From: Methanocorpusculum sp.
GTDB lineage: Archaea > Halobacteriota > Methanomicrobia > Methanomicrobiales > Methanocorpusculaceae
DNA: 64,000 bases
Direction of reading: 5' to 3'
NCBI GenBank assembly: GCA_029987235.1
Contig: DALTWF010000005.1
Coordinates: forward strand, 1 to 64,000
Part shown: positions 34,048 to 42,598 of the stretch, piece after piece
How positions within the stretch are numbered: position 1 is the stretch's first letter
Layout: every line of letters begins with the position of its first letter
Notes under the pieces: generated by a model
The model's input: the letters and a program-made list of their open reading frames with translations, nothing else
Databases searched by the model: none
What the model was told of the DNA's origin: nothing
Translations under genes and position numbers: made by a program

Positions 34048-35607
34048 TTATTTCCCCACCCGTTTGCTCCTTAAGAGCCGGTTATACGTAATCGCAAACC
34101 GGTGCGCCTCATCACGAATCTCCTGCAGATACATGCTGCCCTTCTCCTTTCGTGATATTGGCAGCGGAAAGGGCACGCCTGATACATAAATCTCCTCCTC
34201 ACGCTCGGCAAGCGAAATCACCGGCGTATCAATACCGAGCGAATCCAAAACACCCTTAGCACGCCCAAGCTGCCCTTTGCCCCCGTCGATTAAAATAAGG
34301 TCGGGCAGCTCCTTATCCTCAGAAAGCAGCCGCGAATACCTCCGGCGCACAACCTCCTCCATACTCGCATAATCGTCTCCTCCGGTCGCCGATTTGATTT
34401 TAAACCGCCGGTAATTCTTCTTATCCGCCCTGCCGCCTCTGAACTGCACCATAGACGCAACCGGATCCGTACCCGACAGATGCGAAATATCAAAACACTC
34501 GATAACCTCAGGCGCATTCTTCAAATGCAGTTCACGCTGCAGCTCGGTCACTTTTATCTCGTCACCGAAATGCGTGGTCTCAATGTTTTTGCCCGCAAGA
34601 TCCACCAGCTTCTTTTTTGCCCCCTGCTTTGGAACCGTTATAACCACTTTATGCTTTGCAAGCCCCGACAGATACTCCTCCGGCGATTCGGCAGGGTCAT
34701 GTTCCAGAATTATCTCATGTGGAATCAGATTTTCCGTGTAATAAGCGGTCAGAAATTCATCAAAGAACCCGTCCGATTCATCAAAAATAAACTCATCCCG
34801 CCCCGAAAGCGTACCCTTATGCACATGAAACACCATCGCATAAACAATGTGGTCTGCAATACGGTATGCGACTACATCCTCATCATGGTCGGTCTGCCGC
34901 TGCACATACTGACGCCGGGATAAATTTTCCACCGCCTCAATCTGATTTCTGCACTGCATCGCCGCCTCAAACTCCGTCTCATTTGCATACTGCTGCATTT
35001 CGGCCGTCAGTTTTTCAACAAGCGGCTTCGTATCGCCTTTTAAAGCATCCCGTGCAAATGCACACTGCTTCGCATACGCCTCCTTCGTGATTTTTCCCGT
35101 ACACGGCCCGCTGCAGTTTTTGATGTGATAGCGCAGACAGGGCCGTCTGTTTTTCGGCATATTCGCACATGAACGAAGCATAAACGCTTTTTTGACTACG
35201 GAAAGGCAGTAATCACGCTCCTTTCCCGAAACAAACGGCCCGAAATATTCCGCACGCATCTTCCTGTTTCTGGCAATGCCTATACGCGGAAACTCCTCTT
35301 TCGTCAGAATAATAAACGCATAGGATTTTGCATCCCGCAAATCGATATTGTATTTCGGCTGATACTTTTTAATCAGCGTGATTTCCAGAAGATAGGCTTC
35401 CTCATCGGTATCCGTCAGAATAAACTCGGCCGAGTCGATATGCTCAACAAGTTTCTTTGTTTTGGGGTCATGGTCTTTTTTCTGAAAATACGAAGACACC
35501 CGTTTCTTCAGGTTTTTCGCCTTGCCGACATAAATAATAGTCCCCTCACTGTCTTTGTACATGTAACAGCCCGGAGAGGTGGGAACTTCGGATAAATCGA
35601 CCGGCAT
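34048..35607 (-). CDS. uvrC: Excinuclease ABC subunit C, lacking the C-terminal HhH domain
   Basis: A 519-residue nuclease of nucleotide excision repair. The GIY-YIG domain opens the protein (GCYMYKDSEGTIIYVGKAKN), a Cys cluster and UvrB-binding helix pair follow (about 145-240), and then the RNase H-like second nuclease domain (CFDISHLSGTDPV, LILIDGGKGQL). It ends just after ITYNRLLRSKR, without the tandem helix-hairpin-helix found in typical ~600-residue UvrC. No frameshift is visible. uvrA and uvrB are not in the window. Confidence 0.92.
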   Translation of the reverse strand: MPVDLSEVPTSPGCYMYKDSEGTIIYVGKAKNLKKRVSSYFQKKDHDPKTKKLVEHIDSAEFILTDTDEEAYLLEITLIKKYQPKYNIDLRDAKSYAFIILTKEEFPRIGIARNRKMRAEYFGPFVSGKERDYCLSVVKKAFMLRSCANMPKNRRPCLRYHIKNCSGPCTGKITKEAYAKQCAFARDALKGDTKPLVEKLTAEMQQYANETEFEAAMQCRNQIEAVENLSRRQYVQRQTDHDEDVVAYRIADHIVYAMVFHVHKGTLSGRDEFIFDESDGFFDEFLTAYYTENLIPHEIILEHDPAESPEEYLSGLAKHKVVITVPKQGAKKKLVDLAGKNIETTHFGDEIKVTELQRELHLKNAPEVIECFDISHLSGTDPVASMVQFRGGRADKKNYRRFKIKSATGGDDYASMEEVVRRRYSRLLSEDKELPDLILIDGGKGQLGRAKGVLDSLGIDTPVISLAEREEEIYVSGVPFPLPISRKEKGSMYLQEIRDEAHRFAITYNRLLRSKRVGK

Positions 35608-35694
35608 TTATGCTATATTGGTTGTGCAAGGGGATATGTATATCTTCTTCAACCACAGTCTTTATCTTTCTATGGGGACAATACTCTTGTACAT

Positions 35695-35925
35695 ATGGTC
35701 GTTCCATGCTTAACCTGTACCAGACGTGAATCGATGAAATATGATTTTGACGCAGAACGGACATTCTACAACTACCACATCGTCTGCAGTGCCAGAAAAG
35801 ACATTCCCGACCCGATGCCCAAAGAGGGATTTGAATGCCCAAAGTACACACCAAAGCCGAAACACTTAAGAATCGACCGTAAACAGTGTGCTGTAGATCT
35901 GCAGCCGGCAGGAGGAAACAAATGA
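35695..35925 (+). CDS. Small Cys-containing protein, unknown
   Basis: 76 residues starting VVPCLTCTRRESMKYDF, with CLTC near the N-terminus, further Cys at about 30, 47 and 64, and a Pro/Lys-rich middle. The layout suggests metal binding, but I recognise no family. A Shine-Dalgarno-like purine run is absent. Its stop overlaps the next start by ATGA, so it is co-translated with a small two-helix membrane protein. Upstream lies the divergent uvrC. Confidence 0.55.
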   Translation: MVVPCLTCTRRESMKYDFDAERTFYNYHIVCSARKDIPDPMPKEGFECPKYTPKPKHLRIDRKQCAVDLQPAGGNK

Positions 35926-36143
35926 CCGAAGAAGAAATGGTTAAAGAGGAAAAGCCGGTATCCCTTGAGGATTTAATCAAGGCGAACCACCCGAAATATA
36001 TCTGTGCGCTAATCACTGTTGTAATGGGCGCCGCACCGTTACTTCTCTACTATCTTGAAATGCTTACCATGGAATCGGCATTTATCTTCATCTCAATCGG
36101 CCTCATCTGCGCCGGTATGGGACTGTTCTTTGCAAGAACCTAA
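35922..36143 (+). CDS. Small two-helix membrane protein, unknown
   Basis: 73 residues with an acidic start (TEEEMVKEEKP) and two membrane helices (YICALITVVMGAAPLLLYYL and SAFIFISIGLICAGMGLFFA). The site AGGAGG lies just before the ATG, inside the previous gene. No family is recognised. The pair with the Cys-containing protein could be a small membrane-associated redox or metal unit; this is inferred from context only. Confidence 0.6.
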   Translation: MTEEEMVKEEKPVSLEDLIKANHPKYICALITVVMGAAPLLLYYLEMLTMESAFIFISIGLICAGMGLFFART

Positions 36144-36164
36144 ATACTTTTTTTGAAAAAAAAA

Positions 36165-37850
36165 TTATTCTCCGGTATGGAGTTCTTCATATCTCTTCAG
36201 TTCGAGATTACGCAGTTCCACCCGCTTAACTTTTCCGGAAATCGTCTTCGGCAGTTCATCGACAAACTCAATCGCACGCGGATATTTGTACGGCGCGGTA
36301 GTTTTCTTCACATGATTCTGCAGTTCCTTGACAAGTTCCGGCGTACCCTTATATCCCTTCTTCAGAATGATGAAGGCCTTGATAATAACACCGCGAATGG
36401 CGTCCGGACTTCCCACGACTGCAGATTCCTGAACAGCCGGATGTTCGATTAACGCGGATTCGACCTCCGCCGGACTCACGCGGTAACCGGAGGATTTGAT
36501 AATATCATCATCCCGTCCCTTAAACCAGAAGTAACCATCCTCATCACATACCGCTTTGTCCCCTGTATAGTACCAGTCGCCTTCAAATACTGCTGCAGTT
36601 GCCTCAGGGTCGTCAAGATACTCTCTGAAGAGACCGACCGGCGATGGGTCTCTGGTACGGATGGCAATACGTCCCTCCTCGCCTGCCTTGACCGGCTTTC
36701 CCTCTTCGTCATGCAGTTCGATACACCAGCCGGGAGCCGGTTTTCCGATTGAACCCGCGCGGTGCTCAATGCATGGGAATGTACCGATTACCATAACCGT
36801 CTCGGTCTGACCGTATGCCTCGTAAATCTTTAAACCGGTACCTTCCTCCCAGATTCTGTTGACCTCCGGATTAAGCGTCTCGCCTGCGGAAACGCAGTGA
36901 CGCAGCTGGGAGAAGTCGAAGGTGCTCAGGTCTGCAAGAATGAGCATGCGGTAGATGGTCGGCGGGGCGCAAAACGTTGTGACCTCGTATTTTTCCATCA
37001 GCGGCAGCAACTCTGTTGCATTGAATTTGCCCTGATAATCATAGACGAAAATACATGCACCCTGCATCCACGGTCCGTAGAATTTACCCCATGAGGATTT
37101 GCCCCAGCCCATGTCAGCGACAGTAAAGTGCAGGTCAGTCTCCGTTAAATCATACCAGAATTTTCCGGTAACAATATGACCGAGCGGATAGGAATGGGTA
37201 TGCAACACCATTTTCGGTTCAGCAGAAGTACCTGAGGAGAAGAAAATCATCATCGGGTCCGTTGCCTTGGTTCTGATTCTTCTTGCAAGCGGGGTGAGTT
37301 TTGTTGACGCCTTTGCCGGAAAAACAAGTTCCTTCTGGTAGTTAATCCAGCCGGAAAGGTCACCGTCGGTTAAGAACTTGACTTTTAAGCCCGGACAGTC
37401 TTTTGCGATTTCCTCAATCTTCCAGACGTTTTCGGTGTTGGTCACAATCATCTTGAAGTGACCCTGGTTAATGCGGTATTTCAGGTCGTGAGGGGTTAAT
37501 ATGACAGGTGAGGGGCAGAAAACAGCGCCGATTTTGATGGCTGCAAGTGCAAACGTCCACCATTCCGGAACGCGGGGCAGAAGAATCATGACACGGTCGC
37601 CTTTGCTGATGTTCTGCTTGAACATCATGTTGGCAACCTGGTTGGACATGTTCATGAAGTGGCGGAAGGTGAAGTATTTCTCCTCGCTCTTCTGGTTTGT
37701 CCATATCATGGCAAGCTTGTTTCTGTCGCGCTTTGCCATTGCGTCCACGCAGTCGAAGGCAAAGTTATAGTATTCCGGTACCGGAATTGAGAAGGTTTCG
37801 CACATTTCCTCATAGTTTGTCATGTTGTGCGGATGTTCTGATTCTCTCAT
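36165..37850 (-). CDS. AMP-forming acyl-CoA synthetase (medium-chain/acetate type)
   Basis: A ~561-residue adenylate-forming enzyme that activates a carboxylic acid to its CoA thioester. The phosphate-binding loop is MIFFSSGTSAEPKM; YEAYGQTE, YYTGDKAVCDEDGYFWFKGR and the late catalytic Lys in PKTISGKVKR are all present. I chose ATG 37850: a TATA-like TTTATATGA lies ~25 bases upstream on this strand, giving a near-leaderless start. Acetate is a likely substrate because many Methanomicrobiales need it for biosynthesis, but substrate residues were not resolved. Confidence 0.88.
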   Translation of the reverse strand: MRESEHPHNMTNYEEMCETFSIPVPEYYNFAFDCVDAMAKRDRNKLAMIWTNQKSEEKYFTFRHFMNMSNQVANMMFKQNISKGDRVMILLPRVPEWWTFALAAIKIGAVFCPSPVILTPHDLKYRINQGHFKMIVTNTENVWKIEEIAKDCPGLKVKFLTDGDLSGWINYQKELVFPAKASTKLTPLARRIRTKATDPMMIFFSSGTSAEPKMVLHTHSYPLGHIVTGKFWYDLTETDLHFTVADMGWGKSSWGKFYGPWMQGACIFVYDYQGKFNATELLPLMEKYEVTTFCAPPTIYRMLILADLSTFDFSQLRHCVSAGETLNPEVNRIWEEGTGLKIYEAYGQTETVMVIGTFPCIEHRAGSIGKPAPGWCIELHDEEGKPVKAGEEGRIAIRTRDPSPVGLFREYLDDPEATAAVFEGDWYYTGDKAVCDEDGYFWFKGRDDDIIKSSGYRVSPAEVESALIEHPAVQESAVVGSPDAIRGVIIKAFIILKKGYKGTPELVKELQNHVKKTTAPYKYPRAIEFVDELPKTISGKVKRVELRNLELKRYEELHTGE

Positions 37851-37894
37851 ACTTATCTTGTTGTACCTTATCTCATATAAAGGGCCCACACCAT

Positions 37895-37928
37895 AATTAT
37901 TATATGCAAATATGTGCATATAATAATT
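37895..37928. promoter_or_regulatory. Perfect 14-bp inverted repeat, likely ArsR operator
   Basis: AATTATTATATGCA and TGCATATAATAATT form an exact inverted repeat with spacer AATATG. It ends nine bases before the ArsD-like gene and sits in the divergent promoter with the acyl-CoA synthetase. ArsR/SmtB repressors bind such AT-rich palindromes with TGCA-like cores, and the arsR gene is second in the rightward cassette. The palindrome also holds TATA-like bases, so binding would block transcription directly. Confidence 0.75.
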
Positions 37929-37936
37929 AGAGAATT

Positions 37937-38272
37937 ATGTCGTCTGTGGAAATTCTTGATTTTGAGCATATAGTATTTGAGTCGCCGGAGCATATCCGCA
38001 TCAAAGAGGTTGCGGCAAAACTCATTGAGGCAGGCTTTTCCTTTTCGATGCATCCGCACCCGGAGTCCGCAAGCGAAAGCGGACGCTCACTGATTGAAAA
38101 GAAAGGAAAATGTATTCTGCCGGTAACACTGGTCAACGGTTTTCCGATGATTTTCGGACGCTATCCTGCAAACGATGAACTCAAGCAGTTTCTGAATGTA
38201 CCAGACGGCATATTAGAGCCGAAAGAATGCGGCTGCTGCTGTATCGAGGGGTGCGAAGACTGTGGACGCTGA
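37937..38272 (+). CDS. ArsD-like thioredoxin-fold metal-binding protein
   Basis: 111 residues. The centre and C-terminal half (LPVTLVNGFPMIFGRYPANDELKQFL) resemble the arsenic metallochaperone ArsD. The N-terminal CC pair of ArsD is missing; instead a Cys cluster sits at the C-terminus (ECGCCCIEGCEDCG). It probably binds a soft metal or metalloid, with ligand identity unknown. It overlaps arsR by 11 bases and lies directly behind the palindrome. Confidence 0.65.
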   Translation: MSSVEILDFEHIVFESPEHIRIKEVAAKLIEAGFSFSMHPHPESASESGRSLIEKKGKCILPVTLVNGFPMIFGRYPANDELKQFLNVPDGILEPKECGCCCIEGCEDCGR

Positions 38273-38606
38273 AGTTGTTTTCAAGGCGCTCGGCGACGCA
38301 ACGCGCCTGCGGATTTTTGCTCTGTTAAAAGAAGAGGAGTTGTGCGTCTGTGAAATTGAAGAAGGTCTTTCTCTTTCGCAGCCGAATGCATCCCGTCATC
38401 TTGCGGTGATGAAAAATGCAGGCATCATTCAGGTCAGGCGGTCTGCACAAAAGACATACTGTAAAATCAGTACGGAGTTTGTGAAGGAATATCCGTTTCT
38501 TTTACGTGAACTGAATATGATTGCCGATGCGCTGCCGACATCGAATGCGGACAGAATTGCCCTGCAGCAGTTCAGAAGCCAGAAGCGGGTGCATTATGGT
38601 TTCTGA
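38262..38606 (+). CDS. ArsR-family transcriptional repressor
   Basis: A 114-residue winged-helix regulator starting at GTG 38262. FKALGDATRLRIFALL, the metal-sensing motif ELCVCEIE (helix alpha3 CxC) and the recognition helix LSQPNASRHLAVMKNAGII identify an ArsR/SmtB repressor of the arsenite-sensing type. It should bind the palindrome at 37895-37928 and release it when metal binds the Cys pair. Confidence 0.92.
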   Translation: MDAEVVFKALGDATRLRIFALLKEEELCVCEIEEGLSLSQPNASRHLAVMKNAGIIQVRRSAQKTYCKISTEFVKEYPFLLRELNMIADALPTSNADRIALQQFRSQKRVHYGF

Positions 38607-39288
38607 AAACTGTATCATATGCGGAGACCCTCTCATTTATTCCGGTGAGACAAAAGAGGCGGTCTGTGAAATCTGCGGCCGGTCGTTTCCCACGAACACG
38701 GTCTGCTCCGCCGGGCATTTCGTCTGTGACGAATGCCATGCAAATCCAGGCACCGCGGTTTCAACCCATGTCTGTCTGCACACGGATTCAAAGAACCCGG
38801 TTGCAATAGCACAAGAAATAATGGCAAATCCGGCTGTGCACATGCACGGACCCGAACATCATATAATAGTGGGTCAGGCGCTTCTTGCCGCATACAAAAA
38901 TGCAGGAGGAGAAGTAAATCTGCCCGCCGGTCTTACGGCAGTTGCCGCACGCGGGCGTCAGGTTCCAGGCGGCTTTTGCGGGCTTGCGGGAAACTGCGGG
39001 GCTGCGGTTTCTGCAGGTATTTTTCTCTCGGTCGCACTGCACACAACTCCTCTTTCCAAAGAAGCATGGGCGCTCGGTATGAAGCTGACCTCCCGCTGTC
39101 TTGCAAAAATTGCAGAATACGGCGGACCGCGGTGCTGCAAACGGGATTCGTTTACCGCCATTCTTGAAAGCACGGATTTCGTACGGGAACATCCCGGTAT
39201 CGAAATGGAGATGCCGCAGCGGGTTGTCTGTACATTTTCCGAACGAAACGGGGAGTGTCTGAAGGAGAAATGTCCGTATTACAGATGA
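38596..39288 (+). CDS. DUF5714 Cys-rich protein
   Basis: 230 residues beginning SENCIICGDPLIYSGE. Two zinc-ribbon-like pairs (CIICG/CEICG) and GHFVCDECH lead into a helical domain with a Gly-rich loop (GGFCGLAGNCGAAVSAG) and later Cys (PRCCKRD, CLKEKCPYYR). The pattern fits DUF5714, which has no assigned function and often accompanies ArsR-type regulators. The start is ATG 38596, overlapping arsR by 11 bases. It may bind metal or use it as a cofactor. Confidence 0.75.
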   Translation: MVSENCIICGDPLIYSGETKEAVCEICGRSFPTNTVCSAGHFVCDECHANPGTAVSTHVCLHTDSKNPVAIAQEIMANPAVHMHGPEHHIIVGQALLAAYKNAGGEVNLPAGLTAVAARGRQVPGGFCGLAGNCGAAVSAGIFLSVALHTTPLSKEAWALGMKLTSRCLAKIAEYGGPRCCKRDSFTAILESTDFVREHPGIEMEMPQRVVCTFSERNGECLKEKCPYYR

Positions 39289-39300
39289 GACTCCGGAGGG

Positions 39301-39368
39301 TGCATGTTTTTCCCGTCTAAAGTACAATACTATTCTGCGGGGCTGCAAATACGGGAAGTAGTCATGCA
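39301..39368. other. Nested inverted repeats in convergent intergenic region
   Basis: TGCATG (39301-39306) matches CATGCA (39363-39368), and inside it TCCCGT (39311-39316) matches ACGGGA (39351-39356). A further GCGGGGC (39337-39343) matches GCCCCGC (39389-39395), which would compete. The region lies between the ends of the DUF5714 gene and echF and could be a two-sided terminator or a small RNA. Confidence 0.35.
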
Positions 39369-39437
39369 GAATTCTCATTTGTTTCGCCGCCCCGCACTTT
39401 TTTGACCGGCTGCGTAAATAATAGTATAAAAAAAGGA

Positions 39438-39809
39438 TTATTCTTCTTCTTTCTTCGGACGCTCGGGCTTCACATACGTGATTGCCACGGTTTCCACACC
39501 ACGCTCGCCCACCGCTGCAGAAGCAGAATACTCATTGCCGAACGAAAGCGCCTTAAACTTGCACAGTTCGACACACTGCAGACAGATAATACACCGGAAC
39601 CGGTCAATCGTCCACGTCTTATTCGCCCGGTCAACCGTGATAGCCTGCGACGGACAGCGTTTCTGACAAAGTGAACATGACGTACACTTCGCCGGATCAA
39701 CAATAATATGACCCCGCGTTGCATCAAACCTCTTGGCAGGCTCCGCAGGGAAACGGATGGTTGCCGGCTTTTTTGCAAACTGCTTTAAGATGGTCTTTAA
39801 CATCTTCAT
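39438..39809 (-). CDS. echF: Ech hydrogenase subunit F (two 4Fe-4S ferredoxin)
   Basis: A ~123-residue polyferredoxin subunit. Two complete 4Fe-4S motifs are visible (CTSCSLCQKRCPSQAI and CIICLQCVELCKFKAL). It passes electrons between ferredoxin and the small subunit. I chose ATG 39809, preceded by GGTGAT, rather than the upstream start at 39845; it begins four bases after echE. Its C-terminal tail is Lys/Glu-rich. Confidence 0.9.
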   Translation of the reverse strand: MKMLKTILKQFAKKPATIRFPAEPAKRFDATRGHIIVDPAKCTSCSLCQKRCPSQAITVDRANKTWTIDRFRCIICLQCVELCKFKALSFGNEYSASAAVGERGVETVAITYVKPERPKKEEE

Positions 39810-39813
39810 GCTA

Positions 39814-40896
39814 TCACCGCTCCATACAGCCGATACACGGATCAATTGTTAAGACAATCTGCGGAACATCGGCAAGCTCGCAGCCCGGCAGAATCTTGAC
39901 CAGACTCGGCACATTCGTTAATGTCGGTGTACGAACCCTGAACTGCGTAAGATACTTCGTGCCGTTACCCTTCAGGTAATGCACAACCTCGCCTCTCGGC
40001 TGCTCGGACCGGCTGAAATACTCGCCGTCCGGATTTCCCTTGACCGCAACGGATACTTCGTCTCCTTCCGGCATATCGGAAATAATCCGGCGGATTAACT
40101 CAACAGACTGCAGAAGTTCCTTGCAGCGGACCTCAACACGGGCATAGCCGTCGCAGCCCTTTGCTGTAACCGGACGGAAGCCGAGGTCACCGTAGGCAAG
40201 ATACTCATTTGTCCGCTGATCCATTGCAAGACCGCTTCCGCGTGCAACAGGTCCGACCGCGCCGAGCAGATAGGCGTCCTCTTTGGATAGCATACCTTTG
40301 CCCATAAGCCGTTTCTTCATGATGTGGTCGTTTAGGAAGACCTTGTTTAACTCGCGGATTTCATCCTCGATACCGTCAAGGCGGCCGTCCATCTGGGTGA
40401 GGAAATCATCTGCAATATTGCGGCGTACGCCGCCGACCTTACAGACGCCCTGAATTACACGGCCGCCCGTGGTCGCTTCCATTTCGTCAAGAACCGATTC
40501 GCGAATCTTCCACGCATTGTAGAACAGACTCTCAAATCCGAGCGAATCGGCAAACAGACCGAGCCATAAAAGATGGCTGTGAATACGCGAGTATTCACCC
40601 CAGAGTGTTCTGAGATAGTTCGCCCGCTTCGGAATCTCAATACCCATCAGCCCTTCGATTCCCTGACAATAGGTCGACGAATGCGTGAAACTGCAGATAC
40701 CGCAGATACGCTCCGCAAGATACACAAAATCCTGATACTCACGGCGGTCGACCAGACTTTCAAGACCCCGGTGAACATAGCCGATGGATGGAATCGCCTC
40801 AACGACCTTCTCGTCTTCGAGAACAAGGTCAAGGTGAATCGGCTCGGGCAGAACCGGATGCTGAGGACCGAACGGAACAACAGTTCTTCCGGTCAT
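39814..40896 (-). CDS. echE: Ech hydrogenase large subunit (NiFe, NuoD-like)
   Basis: A 360-residue catalytic subunit of a membrane-bound group 4 [NiFe]-hydrogenase. The two nickel-binding pairs are present: RICGICSFTHS near residue 62, and DPCIGCMER at the very end. There is no C-terminal extension past the second Cys pair, so the protein would not need the usual protease trimming. It overlaps echD by four bases. Confidence 0.95.
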   Translation of the reverse strand: MTGRTVVPFGPQHPVLPEPIHLDLVLEDEKVVEAIPSIGYVHRGLESLVDRREYQDFVYLAERICGICSFTHSSTYCQGIEGLMGIEIPKRANYLRTLWGEYSRIHSHLLWLGLFADSLGFESLFYNAWKIRESVLDEMEATTGGRVIQGVCKVGGVRRNIADDFLTQMDGRLDGIEDEIRELNKVFLNDHIMKKRLMGKGMLSKEDAYLLGAVGPVARGSGLAMDQRTNEYLAYGDLGFRPVTAKGCDGYARVEVRCKELLQSVELIRRIISDMPEGDEVSVAVKGNPDGEYFSRSEQPRGEVVHYLKGNGTKYLTQFRVRTPTLTNVPSLVKILPGCELADVPQIVLTIDPCIGCMER

Positions 40897-41276
40897 TTTG
40901 CCTCCTCCTTCTTCACTTTCGTCACCTTCGGCGCGGGGGCGTCAGTCTTTTTCTTAAACGGGAACGGAACAGACGTTTTGATAAACGTGCCGCCGAAATC
41001 AAGCGTCATGCCCTCAAACGTAAATCCGTACAGGTCATGGATTTCATTTTCATAGACAAACGCACCCGGATATGCAGGACCGATGGAAGGAATCTTCTCA
41101 CCCTCGGCTGCATTTACCCGCGCGTGTACCACAGCACCGTCCTTGTCAAAGGAGTACGTGATGTCATAGCCCGGCTCTGCAGGCGTACAGGTTATAACAA
41201 CAAGCCGGCAGCCATCTGATTTCATTTTTTCAGCCGTCTTTCTGATATTTCCTTTCGGAACAGATGTTACATCCAT
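40893..41276 (-). CDS. echD: Ech hydrogenase subunit D (NuoC-like)
   Basis: A 127-residue soluble subunit corresponding to complex I NuoC. The segment PAYPGAFVYENEIHDLYGFTF is the family signature. The C-terminus is a Lys/Ala/Pro-rich tail. It lies between echC and echE with ATGA-type overlaps. Confidence 0.9.
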   Translation of the reverse strand: MDVTSVPKGNIRKTAEKMKSDGCRLVVITCTPAEPGYDITYSFDKDGAVVHARVNAAEGEKIPSIGPAYPGAFVYENEIHDLYGFTFEGMTLDFGGTFIKTSVPFPFKKKTDAPAPKVTKVKKEEAK

Positions 41277-41714
41277 TTATTTTCCCTCCTTGTCGCACTT
41301 GGCACGTTTTTCTTCTAAAACACCGATTGCCTTAACCACACCTTCTATCAGGGCTTCCGGTCTGACAGAACATCCCGGGACATAGACATCCACCGGAATA
41401 ATCGTGTCAACGCCGCCTGATACATTGTAGCAGTCGCGGAACACACCGCCCGAACAGGCGCAGATTCCCACAGCCATGACCACTTTCGGCTCGGGAATCT
41501 GATCGTAGAGATTTTTCAGGACAACCTTGTTCTGCTCGTTTACGCTGCCCGTTACCACAAAAATATCGGCATGGGCAGGGTTTCCGGTATTTACGATACC
41601 GAACCGCTCCACATCGTAAAGCGGGGTTAATGCTGCAAGTATTTCAATATCGCATCCGTTGCAGCTGGATGCATTATAGTGCAGTAACCACGGGGATTTT
41701 GCTGCCGAACTCAT
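41277..41714 (-). CDS. echC: Ech hydrogenase small subunit (NuoB-like)
   Basis: A ~145-residue subunit carrying the proximal 4Fe-4S cluster. The ligands are visible in CNGCDIEI, GICACSGGVF and VYVPGCSVRPEA. I chose ATG 41714, which gives MSSAAKSPWLLHY and a four-base overlap with echB. Confidence 0.94.
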   Translation of the reverse strand: MSSAAKSPWLLHYNASSCNGCDIEILAALTPLYDVERFGIVNTGNPAHADIFVVTGSVNEQNKVVLKNLYDQIPEPKVVMAVGICACSGGVFRDCYNVSGGVDTIIPVDVYVPGCSVRPEALIEGVVKAIGVLEEKRAKCDKEGK

Positions 41715-42598
41715 ATTATACCTCCTATCTGAAGAACGCCTATGACACACAGGTTAACGACACAAAGAATAATAGTGACTGCCCACAGGAACTTGACAGT
41801 CATCTTCCAGGTGACTCTTGGATATACATTGTCGATGATAATTTCAAGGAAGTAACAAAGCAGAGCAACAACGACGCCGATTGCAATCATCAGCGGGCTT
41901 CCTCCAAAGAAGAGCACAATCAGACCGAGCAGTAAAACGGTCTCGTACCAGTGGGCGATTTCCACTCTGGCAAGTGTTCTGCCGGAAAGCGACGAGGTAA
42001 CTCCTTTGACTAATTCCTGGTGCGCATGGTGCGAGGTCGAGATATCAAACGGTGATTTGCGCATCTTTAAGGTCAGGATGGCAAACAGCGTTAAAAACAC
42101 GCCCGGGAGATAGGCAATCGCCGGAAGTCCGGATGCGCAGAACATCTCGCTTACGGAGAATGTGCCAAAGATTGCAAAGAAACCTGCCGCAAGGAAAATC
42201 AGCAGCGGTTCTGCAATCATCACCGAGATTAACTCGCGTTCTGCACCGACATGGGAGTAGGGGGCGTTTGCCGCATATGCTGCGATAATAAGGAAGGTAT
42301 GCGCAAGGGCAAGGGTGAATACGACCAGAAGGATGTTTCCGCCTGCACCAAATACCGCACCTGCTATTGCGATGAAGATAAGGTATCCTGCGGTCATAAA
42401 TCCTTCAACAGGATTTGCAAACGCCTTTTCCTTGTGCCAGAGCTTGGACACATCATAGAACGGCTGAAGCAGGGGCGGGCCGACACGGGACTGCATTCTT
42501 GCAGTGATAATCCGGTCAAGTCCGGCAAGTAATCCTCCTAAGAGCGGCGCAATAACGAGGAAAGCAGCCGCACCGATTACGGCAAAGAGGTAGTTCAT
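41711..42598 (-). CDS. echB: Ech hydrogenase membrane subunit B (NuoH-like)
   Basis: A ~295-residue integral subunit with about eight helices, homologous to NuoH/HycD. The segments LDRIITARMQSRVGPP and KSPFDISTSHHAHQELV are family marks of the quinone-site-like loop. It anchors the soluble subunits and forms part of the ion path. ATG 42598 overlaps the echA stop by four bases. Confidence 0.94.
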   Translation of the reverse strand: MNYLFAVIGAAAFLVIAPLLGGLLAGLDRIITARMQSRVGPPLLQPFYDVSKLWHKEKAFANPVEGFMTAGYLIFIAIAGAVFGAGGNILLVVFTLALAHTFLIIAAYAANAPYSHVGAERELISVMIAEPLLIFLAAGFFAIFGTFSVSEMFCASGLPAIAYLPGVFLTLFAILTLKMRKSPFDISTSHHAHQELVKGVTSSLSGRTLARVEIAHWYETVLLLGLIVLFFGGSPLMIAIGVVVALLCYFLEIIIDNVYPRVTWKMTVKFLWAVTIILCVVNLCVIGVLQIGGII

